Assembly (NCBI GenBank): GCA_046290495.1
Contig: JBKAGT010000005.1
Span: forward strand, 186,001 to 250,000
Reading direction: 5' to 3'
Origin: PGYR01 sp046290495
GTDB taxonomy: Bacteria > Bacteroidota > Ignavibacteria > Kapaibacteriales > UBA2268
Length of the DNA stretch: 64,000 nucleotides
Shown in pieces: positions 1-9,120 of this stretch. The stretch's first letter is position 1, and each line of letters opens with the position of its first letter. The notes under the pieces were generated by a model. That model saw only the letters and a program-made list of their open reading frames with translations. It had not been told where the DNA came from and did no database searches. The position numbers were made by a program, and so were the translations under genes.

Positions 1-1793
1 TTATTATTTCCATAATTGAAATTCGAAATTTTAGTGAAATTATCACCACCATCGTAGCTACGCCATACATTTTTCATTCCAAGGAACAGAGTCTCACTAT
101 TATCAGGATTTAATATTAATGGACTACTCCAGGCCCCTGATTCATTTATATCATCATATTCATTGTCATTATCCAGATCGTTAATTCTTTTGAATGAGTT
201 TCCGCCATTAGTTGATTTGAAATAATCTCCATAATATAGACTGCCATACATAATTGTTTTATCTTCATGATCAATTACAGCATCAAATCCATCACCACCT
301 ATTTTATCAACCCAATTACCACCTGCTTTTTTAACTTTTGTACCATTATCTTGAGTACCACCAATGTATAGGGAAGTATCTAATTGAGAAATACCAAACC
401 TATAAAATTGAGTTGCTAGAATTCCACTTCCAATCCAATCCCATGATTCTCCAAAATCATCAGACTTATAAACTGAACCATCATTTCCAACATACATTAC
501 ATTATTATCGTCGTCATACCAAAGATCATGTTGATCTGCATGGACTGTAGTCAAGTTGTTATGGTTTCCTGACCACATAGAGGAAATTTCCCAATTGGAA
601 CCAGCATCTGTAGTTCTCCATAGGTTTACACCACCTATGATGACTTTCTCCCAATCATCCTGATCAGCTTCAATACATAAGTCATACCATACTTGACCTT
701 TTGTATCATCACCAGTTTTGGAGTATCCCATCATATTAGGAGAGCCGTCTGCTATTTCAGTAAAACTACTACCGGCATTTGTTGAAAGATAAACACCTTT
801 TAAATTATTGCCACTTGAATTACCAACTAATGCATAAACAACATCAGAGCTATTTTTAGAAACCGCTAATGCAATTCTTCTTACTCCACTTGTTGGTATT
901 CCATTTGTTAGTTGACTCCAATCACTTCCTGAATTTGTTGATTTCCAAATCTGAGTTCCTGCTGCGTAGAGAGTACTATAATCATTTGGCTTAAATTCTA
1001 AATCTTTAAAAGTACCTGTTTTAACTTGTTCCCAATTATCACCTGAATTAGTTGATTTATATATACCACTAGAACCAGCTATATAAAGTATATTAGGATT
1101 ACTATTATCAATCAACAGCTTACTTATTGTTCTGTATTGAGTGATATTCCAAGATAATCCAGTTGATTTCCAACTTGAACCACCATCAGTAGTTTTAATC
1201 ACACCGTAACTATATGTGTTTGTTCCATCACCATCACCAGTTGCAGCATATACTATATCTGAATCAGTAGGGTGAAATGCAATAGATGTAATACCTAAAG
1301 AAGTAATAACATCTTCTTTATCTGTATTTGTACTCCAACTATTACCATTGTTTGAGCTAGTCCAAATACCACCAGAAGGAGTCCCAGCCCAAATATCACC
1401 ATTATGAGGATTAACTCTAACGCAGTTAACTCTGCCAATTCCGCTATATCCACCATTTGCCCCAAATGGTCCCAAATGTTTCCATTTATTTGATGACTGT
1501 GTCTTACTTAATCTATTCTTTGTTGAGAAATTATTTGCTTCAGTCAATAATTCAACACTTGGGAATGTTCCATCAGGCATTACACGATCCTTCCAAAACC
1601 ATTCAAATCTCTTGTATTGTTTTATTCCTGAGCCTTTCTTGGTTATATCAACAGTATCGAAGTGCTGATTAGCTACCTTAATTATATCATTTAAATTTAC
1701 ATTTTCTTTATCATGAAACTGATCCAGCCAAATTTGAGAGTTCAGTGTTGAAATTGAAAAAAGTAGTATTGATAAACTAATTATAATTTTCAT
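1..1793 (-). CDS. BNR/VPS10-type secreted surface protein, C-terminus cut by window edge
   Basis: The reading frame starts at ATG 1793 and stays open to base 1, giving 597 visible residues; the C-terminus lies outside the window. The N-terminus is a signal peptide (MKIIISLSILLFSISTLNSQ). After roughly 100 residues comes a series of about nine Asp-box/BNR blades of the form hhKSTNxGxxW, for example GIYKSTNSGDNW and VYKSDDFGESW. This is the sortilin/VPS10-like beta-propeller fold common in Bacteroidota exoproteins. The blocks GNDGSVY, TQFYRF, GGTQDNGT and IGGDGFD recur in the second family member at 16287-19514. It probably acts outside the cell or on its surface; enzymatic activity cannot be inferred. 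A T9SS sorting domain may follow beyond the edge. It is divergent from the aldehyde dehydrogenase gene, with 92 bp between the two starts. Confidence 0.85.
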   Translation of the reverse strand, partial: MKIIISLSILLFSISTLNSQIWLDQFHDKENVNLNDIIKVANQHFDTVDITKKGSGIKQYKRFEWFWKDRVMPDGTFPSVELLTEANNFSTKNRLSKTQSSNKWKHLGPFGANGGYSGIGRVNCVRVNPHNGDIWAGTPSGGIWTSSNNGNSWSTNTDKEDVITSLGITSIAFHPTDSDIVYAATGDGDGTNTYSYGVIKTTDGGSSWKSTGLSWNITQYRTISKLLIDNSNPNILYIAGSSGIYKSTNSGDNWEQVKTGTFKDLEFKPNDYSTLYAAGTQIWKSTNSGSDWSQLTNGIPTSGVRRIALAVSKNSSDVVYALVGNSSGNNLKGVYLSTNAGSSFTEIADGSPNMMGYSKTGDDTKGQVWYDLCIEADQDDWEKVIIGGVNLWRTTDAGSNWEISSMWSGNHNNLTTVHADQHDLWYDDDNNVMYVGNDGSVYKSDDFGESWDWIGSGILATQFYRFGISQLDTSLYIGGTQDNGTKVKKAGGNWVDKIGGDGFDAVIDHEDKTIMYGSLYYGDYFKSTNGGNSFKRINDLDNDNEYDDINESGAWSSPLILNPDNSETLFLGMKNVWRSYDGGDNFTKISNFNYGNN

Positions 1794-1885
1794 ATTATTA
1801 CCTAGTAAAAAAGAATTCATCATATTAATCGTATAAACATACAAAATACATATTAATTACAAGAAAATAAAAATTAAAGTTAAAA

Positions 1886-3322
1886 ATGAAATTATATAAA
1901 TATTTAATTAAAGATGCTGCGAATACATCTAATTACAAAACTGTTACTTCACCATTTAGTGGAAAGCATATAGCCAAAATCGAAATAGCTGATGAATTAG
2001 GTATAGAACAATCACTAAGAAACAGTGTTGAATATTATGATAAAATAATGAAAAATATGCCTGCTTATAAGAGAGCAGAAATACTGAATAATGTTGTAAA
2101 ACAAATGCAAGAGAATCATGAAGATTTATCAAAGACAATAGCCTTAGAAGGTGGAAAACCAATAAATGATGCCAGAGCAGAGGTAACTAGAGCCATTAAT
2201 ACAATAGAAACTTGTGCTAATGTGGCACTGAATATTCATGGACAACAAATAAATATGGAGAAAACCGAAAAAGGTGTAAATCATATTGCATATACTATTA
2301 AGCAGTCACTAGGTCCAGTTTTAGCTATTTCAGCATTTAATCACCCTGTCAATCTTATAGCTCATCAATTAGGTACTGCGTTTGCAGCAGGAAATACTAT
2401 CATATTGAAGCCTGCGACTTCGACTCCACTTTCTGCTCACAAAATGGTTAACTATTTTTTTAATGCTGGGCTAGATAAAGGAGTAATATCATTACTAACA
2501 GTTTCTGGTAAAGATATGGATAAAGTAGTTAAAGATGATAGAATCAAATTTATTACGTTTATAGGTAGCAGTAAAGTAGGTTGGGAAATACGAAAAAAAG
2601 CATATAATGGTGTTAGAATGGCTTTTGAACATGGAGGGACAGCTGTTTGCACTTTAGATAAGAAAGCAGATTTAGAAGAAGCACTACCAAAGATTGTAAA
2701 AAGTGCCTATTACCATGCTGGTCAAGTATGTGTTTCAACTCAAAATTTATTTATCCATGAAGATATTTATGATTTAGTAATTGAAAATTTAAAAGAGAAA
2801 GTGAGTAATTTAGTAACTGGTGACCCACTAAACGATAGTACAGAAGTTGGACCATTAATAGAAAATTCAGAGTTATCACGAATTGATAAGTGGGTTAATG
2901 AAGCAGTTGAAGAAGGGGCAGAGGTTATAGTTGGTGGCAATAAACTAGTAAACCAATGTTATCAACCAACAATAATTGCTAATGTTAATAGAAAAATGAA
3001 GATTTACAAAGAAGAAATATTTGGACCAATTCTCAATGTTATAAAGTATAGAGAAATAGAAGATCCAATAAATGCTATTAATAATAACCCATACTGTTTT
3101 CAAGACTCTATATTTACTAAAGATATTGATTTAGCATTGCACTATGCAAAAAATATAAGAACAAAAGCAGTTATGATTAATGAGGGTACAGCTTACAGAG
3201 TTGATTGGATGCCTTTTGGAGGAACTATGGATTCAGGTCTTGGCTTTGGCGGAGTTGAACATTCAGTTGAAGATATGATGGAAGAGAAGCTTATTATGAT
3301 TAATTCAATGTATAAAAGCTAG
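1886..3322 (+). CDS. Aldehyde dehydrogenase family protein, 478 aa
   Basis: This is an NAD(P)-dependent aldehyde dehydrogenase that oxidises an aldehyde to the acid in the cytoplasm. Visible landmarks in order are the active-site Asn (ISAFNHP, N152), the nucleotide-binding Lys (LKPA, K175), GSSKVG at 227-232, the general-base Glu in FEHGG (E248; most relatives have LELGG), the catalytic Cys in GQVC (C282), EEIFGP at 377-381 and the C-terminal PFGG at 443-446. Length is normal for the superfamily (about 480). All catalytic residues are present, so it should be active. The substrate cannot be read from sequence and no pathway partners adjoin it. It stands alone, facing away from the BNR protein and converging on the M50B gene with only 5 bp between stops. 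Confidence 0.9.
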   Translation: MKLYKYLIKDAANTSNYKTVTSPFSGKHIAKIEIADELGIEQSLRNSVEYYDKIMKNMPAYKRAEILNNVVKQMQENHEDLSKTIALEGGKPINDARAEVTRAINTIETCANVALNIHGQQINMEKTEKGVNHIAYTIKQSLGPVLAISAFNHPVNLIAHQLGTAFAAGNTIILKPATSTPLSAHKMVNYFFNAGLDKGVISLLTVSGKDMDKVVKDDRIKFITFIGSSKVGWEIRKKAYNGVRMAFEHGGTAVCTLDKKADLEEALPKIVKSAYYHAGQVCVSTQNLFIHEDIYDLVIENLKEKVSNLVTGDPLNDSTEVGPLIENSELSRIDKWVNEAVEEGAEVIVGGNKLVNQCYQPTIIANVNRKMKIYKEEIFGPILNVIKYREIEDPINAINNNPYCFQDSIFTKDIDLALHYAKNIRTKAVMINEGTAYRVDWMPFGGTMDSGLGFGGVEHSVEDMMEEKLIMINSMYKS

Positions 3323-3336
3323 ATCAGCTATTTTTT
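3314..3336. terminator. Possible bidirectional terminator between convergent genes
   Basis: AAAAGCT (3314-3320) can pair with AGCTaTTTT (3326-3334), with one bulged A and a 5-base loop, followed by T residues on the plus strand and mirrored on the minus strand. It overlaps the aldehyde dehydrogenase stop codon. The stem is short and AT-rich, so support is weak. Confidence 0.3.
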
Positions 3337-4047
3337 ATTCAAATAATTTATTGATTGAATAATTGCAAAAATTGAAATAAAAATTATTAAACCACCCCAT
3401 ATCCAATAAGGGAAAAATAAATTTTGAGAAATTACACCTGTGTCTGATATGTGAAATTCATTATCGATATATGCTTCTTGAGACATAAGATATCCAATAC
3501 TAAGATAAAGACTAAGATAAGATTGAATTCCGATAAAAAGTAATAATAGTTTCTGATTCTTTAGTTTCATTTTATGAGCAGCAAAGAATATCACAACAGC
3601 AAAGAATAGTATTACAGGTATACCGTAAATTGATCTAATCCAATATATTACTGACACTAAAAGAATTAAACTAAAAAAGTATAGAGCTTTTTTAACAAGC
3701 TTCTCTTTGGTAGATAGGTAGATTAATAGAAAACCAGCAAATGTAGGCCCAAGAGGTCCAGCAGCTGCAACAATTGCTTTCCCAATATTACCACCAAACA
3801 AATAACCACTCCAAATAGCTAAACCTGATCCATCTGAATAAATTTCAAGTTGGTGAAAACTTCCACCTAGTAAGAGAGCTGTTATACCATGCGCCATCTC
3901 GTGAAACCAAGTAGAAAGGATGGTAAATGGATATAGAACTATCATACCATAAGGGATTTGCCATATTATGATTGTTAGTATAGCAAACGAGACCATCCAT
4001 ATAAGGACTTTTTTTTGTTCTGGAAAAGTTTTCTTTCTTTTAGCCAT
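3328..4047 (-). CDS. M50B-type membrane metalloprotease-like protein, 239 aa
   Basis: This is a polytopic membrane protein with about six hydrophobic segments. HEMAH at residues 49-53 (H49, E50, H53) is a zinc-metalloprotease HExxH motif. It is followed by GITALLLGG and a later AAGPLGP turn, the pattern of the Peptidase_M50B-like family (relatives of site-2 proteases that also occur in uncharacterised form). The start overlaps the end of the upstream OmpA-type gene by 8 bp, so the two are translationally coupled and probably act together at the envelope. What it cleaves, if anything, is unknown. Third metal ligand not identified by eye. The family call is secure; catalytic activity is inferred from the motif. 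Confidence 0.75.
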   Translation of the reverse strand: MAKRKKTFPEQKKVLIWMVSFAILTIIIWQIPYGMIVLYPFTILSTWFHEMAHGITALLLGGSFHQLEIYSDGSGLAIWSGYLFGGNIGKAIVAAAGPLGPTFAGFLLIYLSTKEKLVKKALYFFSLILLVSVIYWIRSIYGIPVILFFAVVIFFAAHKMKLKNQKLLLLFIGIQSYLSLYLSIGYLMSQEAYIDNEFHISDTGVISQNLFFPYWIWGGLIIFISIFAIIQSINYLNKK

Positions 4048-6079
4048 TTTTATTTATTGGATCTTCAACTGGAGTCTCAACAGTTATTTGTACTGTTCGG
4101 CAGTAAAATCTACCTTCTGGTAATCTATTGTTATATAGTAAATTCTCTTCACCTACTCCTTTGACGATAGCATCTCTTAATCTGAGTCTATTAGCAACAG
4201 ATTTGGCTCTTCTTTCTGATATTTTTTTGTTGATATCTTCATCACCCATACTATCAGAATAACCATATACATAAACTTGAGCGTTGTCTTTTATTCTTTG
4301 TTTAACAAAATCTACAACATCTCTATGTTCCTTTTCTAAACTAGATTTGCCATAAGAAAACAAGATAAGACTATAATATTCGAATTCTTTATCAGAAGTT
4401 CTATTCTCTCTTTTAGTATTAACTGTAAGTTTGTTAATTTGTAACACTTCTTCTTTAGAGTTTTTCTGTCCAACAGAATCCATTACAGTTAATTTATATT
4501 TTACTGGAGATGCCGACCGAGGCATATTTTTACTATCATTTCTTAATTCCCAAGGAATTTTAGAATCAGGTTGTCCTGTGCCAATTTTTTGGAATAAATT
4601 ATTATCGTCTTGAGATACCTCTAATACCCATTCATTTACACCTACTTTAGAGTCAACATCAGTTAGAAATTCTATCTTAGTGTCAGACAATACTCTAAGA
4701 GTATCATTAGTTATTACTGGTTGAGTGATAATATCATCAGACGCAATTATTTCTACTCTTCTATTTTCTTCCTGACCAGGTATAGTGTCCGATTTCGAAG
4801 CATCAGATGGTAAATTTCTAGCAGTTAATTTTATTCTATCTGACTCAATTCCCCAGGTATTAACTAAGTAGTTCTTTACAGAATTTGCTCTATCATATGA
4901 TAATGCTTTGTTGTTCTTTTCTTTACCTAAGTTCGAATTACAACCTATTAATGTAATATTGGTACTCAGATTATCTTTCATTCTTTTACCTACTATATTC
5001 ATTACATCATAGTAAGTTTCTAATGCATTTTTTCCTTTGAGATTGTCAATATCAAAATTTGGGGTATTTTGACTTGTTAATAAATTATATCTGTTAGGTA
5101 TTACAGATGAGCTGTCATCGAAAAAAACGTAATTAAGTAAAGGTCGCATATTTAATGAGACAAAATCTTCAATTTGAATTTTTGGTTCTTTGTCAACTTT
5201 ACCATTTGTATCTATAGCAACCGCATCTAAATAAATATCAATTGTTGGAGGTGAATTAGGCAAAGGCAATGAGTCTGGCATTAGCGGTTTTATTGGCGGT
5301 GGTGGAGGAGGAGGTGGTGCCGGTGGAGTACGGTACTTTAATGAAATACCACCTGTTAGCTCACTTATACTCCAATTAATATTATTAACTAAACTGTTAA
5401 ATTTATGCGAATATCTTAGTGTAGGCACTAAGAAATAAGATTTTTTCTTGTTTAATGGGAGTTGATATTCTAATTCGAAGTCAAATCCAAATAATAAATT
5501 ATTAATTTCTTCAATTTCCCCATTATAGCTATTTCTTACTCTTCCTTCTCCCGGAAATACACCCCGGGTTTCAGGTTGTTCTATTTGTTCCCATTGCTCA
5601 TACTCAGAACTTAGAATATATGAGAAACTTGGGCCAAGACCTATAAAGAATTCATTGTTTAGTTTATAAGTGAATAATACACCAAAATCAATTTTAGAAA
5701 TATCTGAATTTAAATTATGTGAAAAAATTCCCTCTTGGATTGTATTATCTATAACTACATCAGTACTATAATTAGATGTGAAATTACCTGAAAATACTCC
5801 ATAGCCAAGTCTTAAGCCTATTAAATAATCATAATTAAGGGGAATGTCTGATAGTATGCCTAATCTGTATGTAGGCGAGAGACTATTGTCAAATCCTCCA
5901 CAACAGCTTTCAGTCCCAGGCAGTTTTTTAAAATCTGCAAAATTTATCCCTAATCCATAATGAATAGAAATACCATATTTTGGCTTTAATTCATTGGTAT
6001 CTAATTTCGATTGTGCTTTTGTATTATAAATGCTGCAAAAGAGGATTATAATAAATATTCTAATATAACCGTTAGTCAT
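4040..6079 (-). CDS. Outer-membrane barrel protein with two OmpA-like domains, 679 aa
   Basis: A signal peptide ends near residue 22 (YNTKA-Q). Residues 30-250 alternate like an outer-membrane beta-barrel and contain an adjacent cysteine pair, SCCGGF (C59-C60). A proline run (PPAPPPPPPPP, 252-262) leads to a first OmpA-like domain (about 315-447, ending ENRRVEI) and, after a linker, a second OmpA-like domain (about 567-668). The second domain keeps the Asp/Arg peptidoglycan-binding pattern (YSDSMGDEDINKKISERRA). The first has N in place of the Asp (CNSNLG). The second domain ends PEGRFYCRT rather than the usual NRR. Likely role: anchoring the outer membrane to peptidoglycan or an envelope-integrity sensor. 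A paralogue with identical architecture is at 19639-21621. Cotranscribed with the M50B gene downstream. Confidence 0.85.
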   Translation of the reverse strand: MTNGYIRIFIIILFCSIYNTKAQSKLDTNELKPKYGISIHYGLGINFADFKKLPGTESCCGGFDNSLSPTYRLGILSDIPLNYDYLIGLRLGYGVFSGNFTSNYSTDVVIDNTIQEGIFSHNLNSDISKIDFGVLFTYKLNNEFFIGLGPSFSYILSSEYEQWEQIEQPETRGVFPGEGRVRNSYNGEIEEINNLLFGFDFELEYQLPLNKKKSYFLVPTLRYSHKFNSLVNNINWSISELTGGISLKYRTPPAPPPPPPPPIKPLMPDSLPLPNSPPTIDIYLDAVAIDTNGKVDKEPKIQIEDFVSLNMRPLLNYVFFDDSSSVIPNRYNLLTSQNTPNFDIDNLKGKNALETYYDVMNIVGKRMKDNLSTNITLIGCNSNLGKEKNNKALSYDRANSVKNYLVNTWGIESDRIKLTARNLPSDASKSDTIPGQEENRRVEIIASDDIITQPVITNDTLRVLSDTKIEFLTDVDSKVGVNEWVLEVSQDDNNLFQKIGTGQPDSKIPWELRNDSKNMPRSASPVKYKLTVMDSVGQKNSKEEVLQINKLTVNTKRENRTSDKEFEYYSLILFSYGKSSLEKEHRDVVDFVKQRIKDNAQVYVYGYSDSMGDEDINKKISERRAKSVANRLRLRDAIVKGVGEENLLYNNRLPEGRFYCRTVQITVETPVEDPINKNG

Positions 6080-6157
6080 ATAATATCAATTTTTTATAAT
6101 TTAAGTAAGTTTAAAATTAACATAATCAAAGATTAATAACTAATAATGTGAGTAAAA

Positions 6158-6499
6158 TTGAGCAACATTACTAAATATGAAAATGAGTTTTCCGAAAGTA
6201 GATTCTGGAAGAAAACACTGAAGATAGTTAAGGAAGTGAGTGTAGGAGTTTTAGAAAAAGCATTGATTCTATATTATTCTGCAAAAGATGAACATACACC
6301 AAAATGGGCAAAATCAGTTGTTTTTGGTTCTTTGGGTTATTTGATATTTCCATTTGATGCAATACCAGATATAATTCCAGGAGTTGGATATACAGATGAT
6401 GTTTCAGTTATCGTTGCAGCGTTTAGTACAGTAGCATTGTATATTAAAGATGAGCACAAAAAGCTTGCTAATGAAAAGATTAAGAGTCTGTTAGGATAG
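6158..6499 (+). CDS. YkvA-type (DUF1232) small membrane protein, 113 aa
   Basis: The core LGYLIFPFDAIPDIIPGVGY followed by DDVSVIVAAF is the DUF1232/YkvA signature: a short hydrophobic hairpin with the conserved PxDxIPD motif. The frame opens at TTG 6158; no in-frame ATG lies near the start and the GTG at 6148 is in another frame and stops quickly, so TTG is taken as the start. Function of the family is not established. Divergent from the OmpA-type gene with 78 bp between the starts. Confidence 0.75.
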   Translation: MSNITKYENEFSESRFWKKTLKIVKEVSVGVLEKALILYYSAKDEHTPKWAKSVVFGSLGYLIFPFDAIPDIIPGVGYTDDVSVIVAAFSTVALYIKDEHKKLANEKIKSLLG

Positions 6500-6557
6500 T
6501 ATGGCATGAAATTTCACTTTAGTATATAACATAATTTTTATATAAGGAAAAATAGAT

Positions 6558-6923
6558 ATGAATGTTACTAAAATTACCACAGATGACCAGATAAAATATG
6601 ATCCATTTCTTGTAGAAACTATTGTAAAACCAAGAGATAAAGAGAATATCCTAGTAAAAAAGAATGAATCGAATGAAAACTGGGACATTAAAAAACTTAA
6701 TGATACAATCAGTTCGTTGGAGAATAGTATACAAAAGGTTGATGATTCTTCGCCACTAAGTTATAAATCAGCACCTTCAATTAATAATATTACCGAAGCT
6801 TCAAAATTAATTAAAGAAATAGATTATAAAGATTTGACTCAGAACATTAATAAACTATTTGATAATTTAAACACTAAAAATATTTCAAAACTTTTTATTG
6901 AAGCAGCAGATATGAAGTTATAA
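6558..6923 (+). CDS. Hypothetical protein, 121 aa
   Basis: I do not recognise this protein. It is soluble, rich in Asn, Lys, Asp and Ser, and has no signal peptide, cysteine or membrane segment. Residues 45-60 (KKLNDTISSLENSIQK) look like a short amphipathic or coiled-coil helix, and a second helical stretch lies near the C-terminus. AAGGA sits about 8-10 bases before ATG 6558. It follows the YkvA gene by 58 bp on the same strand and converges on ppk1 with 5 bp between stops. The clear ribosome binding site and same-strand placement favour a real gene, but no function can be proposed. Confidence 0.5.
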   Translation: MNVTKITTDDQIKYDPFLVETIVKPRDKENILVKKNESNENWDIKKLNDTISSLENSIQKVDDSSPLSYKSAPSINNITEASKLIKEIDYKDLTQNINKLFDNLNTKNISKLFIEAADMKL

Positions 6924-6928
6924 TTCAT

Positions 6929-9010
6929 TTATTGTGCATCATTAATAATTTCATTAAAATAATAGTTTTGAGCTGAAAATATTTCATCATCTTTACTAAG
7001 TATAATTTTTTCATAGCTTCCATCATTATTTAATTTCCAAGATTTTGAATTATCATTCCAATATGTTTCCAGAATATCATGGAGTTTCTTTTTTATATCA
7101 TTTTGATAGACTGGAATAACGGTTTCTACTCTTTTATTTAAATTTCTAGTCATCCAATCTGCACTACCTAAAAAGTATTCACCATCTCCACCATTTGCAA
7201 AATGAAATATCCTAGAATGCTCTAGAAATCTTCCAATTATACTTCTAACTTCTATATTCTCACTTATTCCTTTTTCACCTGGTTTAAGGCAACATACCCC
7301 TCTAACAAGTAATTTAATATGGACCCCAGCTTGAGAAGCTTTGTATAGTGCTTGAATAACTTTTCGGTGTGCTATTTGATTCATTTTTGCAAATATTAAC
7401 CCAGGTGATTCAGCAGTAGATAATTGAGCCTCTCTCTCGATTTTTCGTATCAATTCATCTTCGAGACATGTTGGTGCAATTAATATGCTGCTCCAATCAT
7501 TATATTTGCTGTATCCTGTTAAATAGTTAAATAGGTTAACTGCATCACTTTGATATTCAGGCCTTGACGTTAATAATGCTACATCTGTATATACTTTTGC
7601 TGTATTTTGATTATAATTACCTGAAGAAAAATGCAAATAAGTCTTTAGTTTATTAGATTCATTTCTAATTACCATTGCAATTTTACAATGAGTTTTTAAA
7701 CCTATTATTCCGTAAACACAATGAACTCCAGCTTTTTCTAATTCACGTGCCCAAATTATGTTATTTGCTTCATCGAACCTTGCCTTTAATTCTACAAAAG
7801 CTGTTACTTCTTTTCCATTCTCAGCAGCCTTCTTCAAAATTTGAACTATATTTGAATTTCCACCAGTTCTATATAATGTAATTTTGATGGCTAACACATC
7901 TGGGTCATTAGCGGCTTCTGCTAAAAATCTAGAAGTTGTATTTGTAAATGAATCGAAAGGGTGATGAAGTAAAATATCTTTCTTTCTGATAATGTCAAAT
8001 ATAGAATCTTCAGATTGCAATTCTACGGGAATGCTTCCTTTGAAGCTAGTGTATTTAAGTTTATAAAGATCGAGCGTATCTAAAAAGAAAAAATCAGGAA
8101 GGTTGAGTGGTCTATTTGTAACATAAACATCTTCCTGATGTAAATCTAAAGTGCTTCGTAACAATTCAATTAAATATTTAGGCATATTTCCACTAACTTC
8201 TAATCTGACAGCGGCACGACCCCATCTTCTAGATTTGACTAATTCTTCAATTTCGATCAACAAATCTTCTGCTTCATCTTCGGCAATTTCAATATCTGCA
8301 TCCCTAGTTACTCTAAATCCATTTGCAGTAGAAATTGTCATACCTGGGAAAAGAGAAGCAGAATGTTTTATAATTATATCTTCAATTAGTATATAGTGAT
8401 GTCCCTTCTTGTGTGGTAGTTTTACAAATCGTGGTAGTACGGTAGGAATTTGTAAGAAGGCTAATCTATCATGCTTTTTATCTTTAACTTTTTCTTTTAG
8501 AACAAAAGCAATATTCAATGTTCTATTTATCAATCTTGGAAAGGGGTGTGCACTATCAATTGTAAGTGGGGTTAATACTGGTAGTATTTGTTCATTAAAA
8601 AAATCTCTAATGAAATCATTATCGTGGTCATCTAATTCTTCAGATGCATAAATGTATACTCCACTATCTCTTAACTTAGGCAACAGTTCATCTAATAAAA
8701 TAATTTCTTGTTCTTTATATAAGGGAATTAGCTGTTTTCGGATTTCATTTAATTGTTCAAGTGGAGTTTTACCATCATAAGATAATCTATCATTGATACC
8801 TGCAGCTAATTGACTCTTTAAACCTGCAACCCTAATCATAAAGAATTCATCTAAATTTGAACTAAAAATAGTACAGAATTTTATTCTTTCTAAAAGTGGG
8901 TGAGAGGTCAACTTTGCTTCTTCTAAAACTCTTTTGTTAAATTCAATTAAACTTAACTCTCTGTTGAAATAGTATTTTGGATTTGTTATATCTGTTTTTA
9001 TTTTTTTCAT
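6929..9010 (-). CDS. ppk1: Polyphosphate kinase 1, 693 aa
   Basis: This enzyme reversibly polymerises the gamma-phosphate of ATP into inorganic polyphosphate. The full four-domain PPK1 layout is present at the expected length. The N-terminal helical domain has SNLDEFFMIRVAGL (51-64). The active-site half has DILLHHPFDSF (345-355), TLYRTGG (378-384), the autophosphorylated His in LKTHCK (H441, equivalent to E. coli His435), HFSSGNYN (460-467) and LEHSRIFHF with the second catalytic His (H598). No ppx follows it. It is divergent from the carotenoid operon across 110 bp that hold a candidate shared control site; a perfect TATAAT lies 27-32 bases before its start. Confidence 0.95.
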   Translation of the reverse strand: MKKIKTDITNPKYYFNRELSLIEFNKRVLEEAKLTSHPLLERIKFCTIFSSNLDEFFMIRVAGLKSQLAAGINDRLSYDGKTPLEQLNEIRKQLIPLYKEQEIILLDELLPKLRDSGVYIYASEELDDHDNDFIRDFFNEQILPVLTPLTIDSAHPFPRLINRTLNIAFVLKEKVKDKKHDRLAFLQIPTVLPRFVKLPHKKGHHYILIEDIIIKHSASLFPGMTISTANGFRVTRDADIEIAEDEAEDLLIEIEELVKSRRWGRAAVRLEVSGNMPKYLIELLRSTLDLHQEDVYVTNRPLNLPDFFFLDTLDLYKLKYTSFKGSIPVELQSEDSIFDIIRKKDILLHHPFDSFTNTTSRFLAEAANDPDVLAIKITLYRTGGNSNIVQILKKAAENGKEVTAFVELKARFDEANNIIWARELEKAGVHCVYGIIGLKTHCKIAMVIRNESNKLKTYLHFSSGNYNQNTAKVYTDVALLTSRPEYQSDAVNLFNYLTGYSKYNDWSSILIAPTCLEDELIRKIEREAQLSTAESPGLIFAKMNQIAHRKVIQALYKASQAGVHIKLLVRGVCCLKPGEKGISENIEVRSIIGRFLEHSRIFHFANGGDGEYFLGSADWMTRNLNKRVETVIPVYQNDIKKKLHDILETYWNDNSKSWKLNNDGSYEKIILSKDDEIFSAQNYYFNEIINDAQ

Positions 9011-9036
9011 GTATCAGGTAATTATTTATTTGATCT

Positions 9037-9042
9037 ATTATA
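9037..9042 (-). promoter_or_regulatory. Candidate -10 element for ppk1
   Basis: TATAAT reads on the minus strand at 9042-9037, giving a short leader before the ppk1 ATG at 9010. The expected -35 position falls on the 9052-9069 repeat and does not resemble TTGACA, so the promoter, if real, would depend on or be blocked by whatever binds the repeat. Confidence 0.4.
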
Positions 9043-9051
9043 CGAAAATTA

Positions 9052-9069
9052 TGTTAATACCGTGTTAAT
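9052..9069. promoter_or_regulatory. Paired TGTTAAT repeat, candidate operator between ppk1 and crtI
   Basis: TGTTAAT occurs at 9052-9058 and again at 9063-9069, exactly 11 bp apart, so both copies face the same side of the helix. Read on the other strand each copy is TTAACA with the pattern T-n-n-A-C-A. The right copy sits where a crtI -35 box would be: TATATT lies at 9086-9091 after a 17-bp gap. Direct repeats with an 11-bp period of this type are known for CarH/LitR B12-dependent light regulators of carotenoid genes. No such regulator gene is in the window, so the assignment is a hypothesis. Confidence 0.35.
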
Positions 9070-9120
9070 TAAAATATAAAAAATATTATATTGAATAGTT
9101 TTTAAAAAATAAAAAGAATA

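Noticed and set aside
338..1672. Plus-strand open frames inside the left BNR gene
   Set aside because: They are antisense shadows of a 597-residue frame with signal peptide and repeated Asp boxes.
5292..5325. GGTGG-rich tract as a DNA repeat or regulatory element
   Set aside because: It is the codon run for the polyproline linker of the OmpA-type protein on the minus strand.
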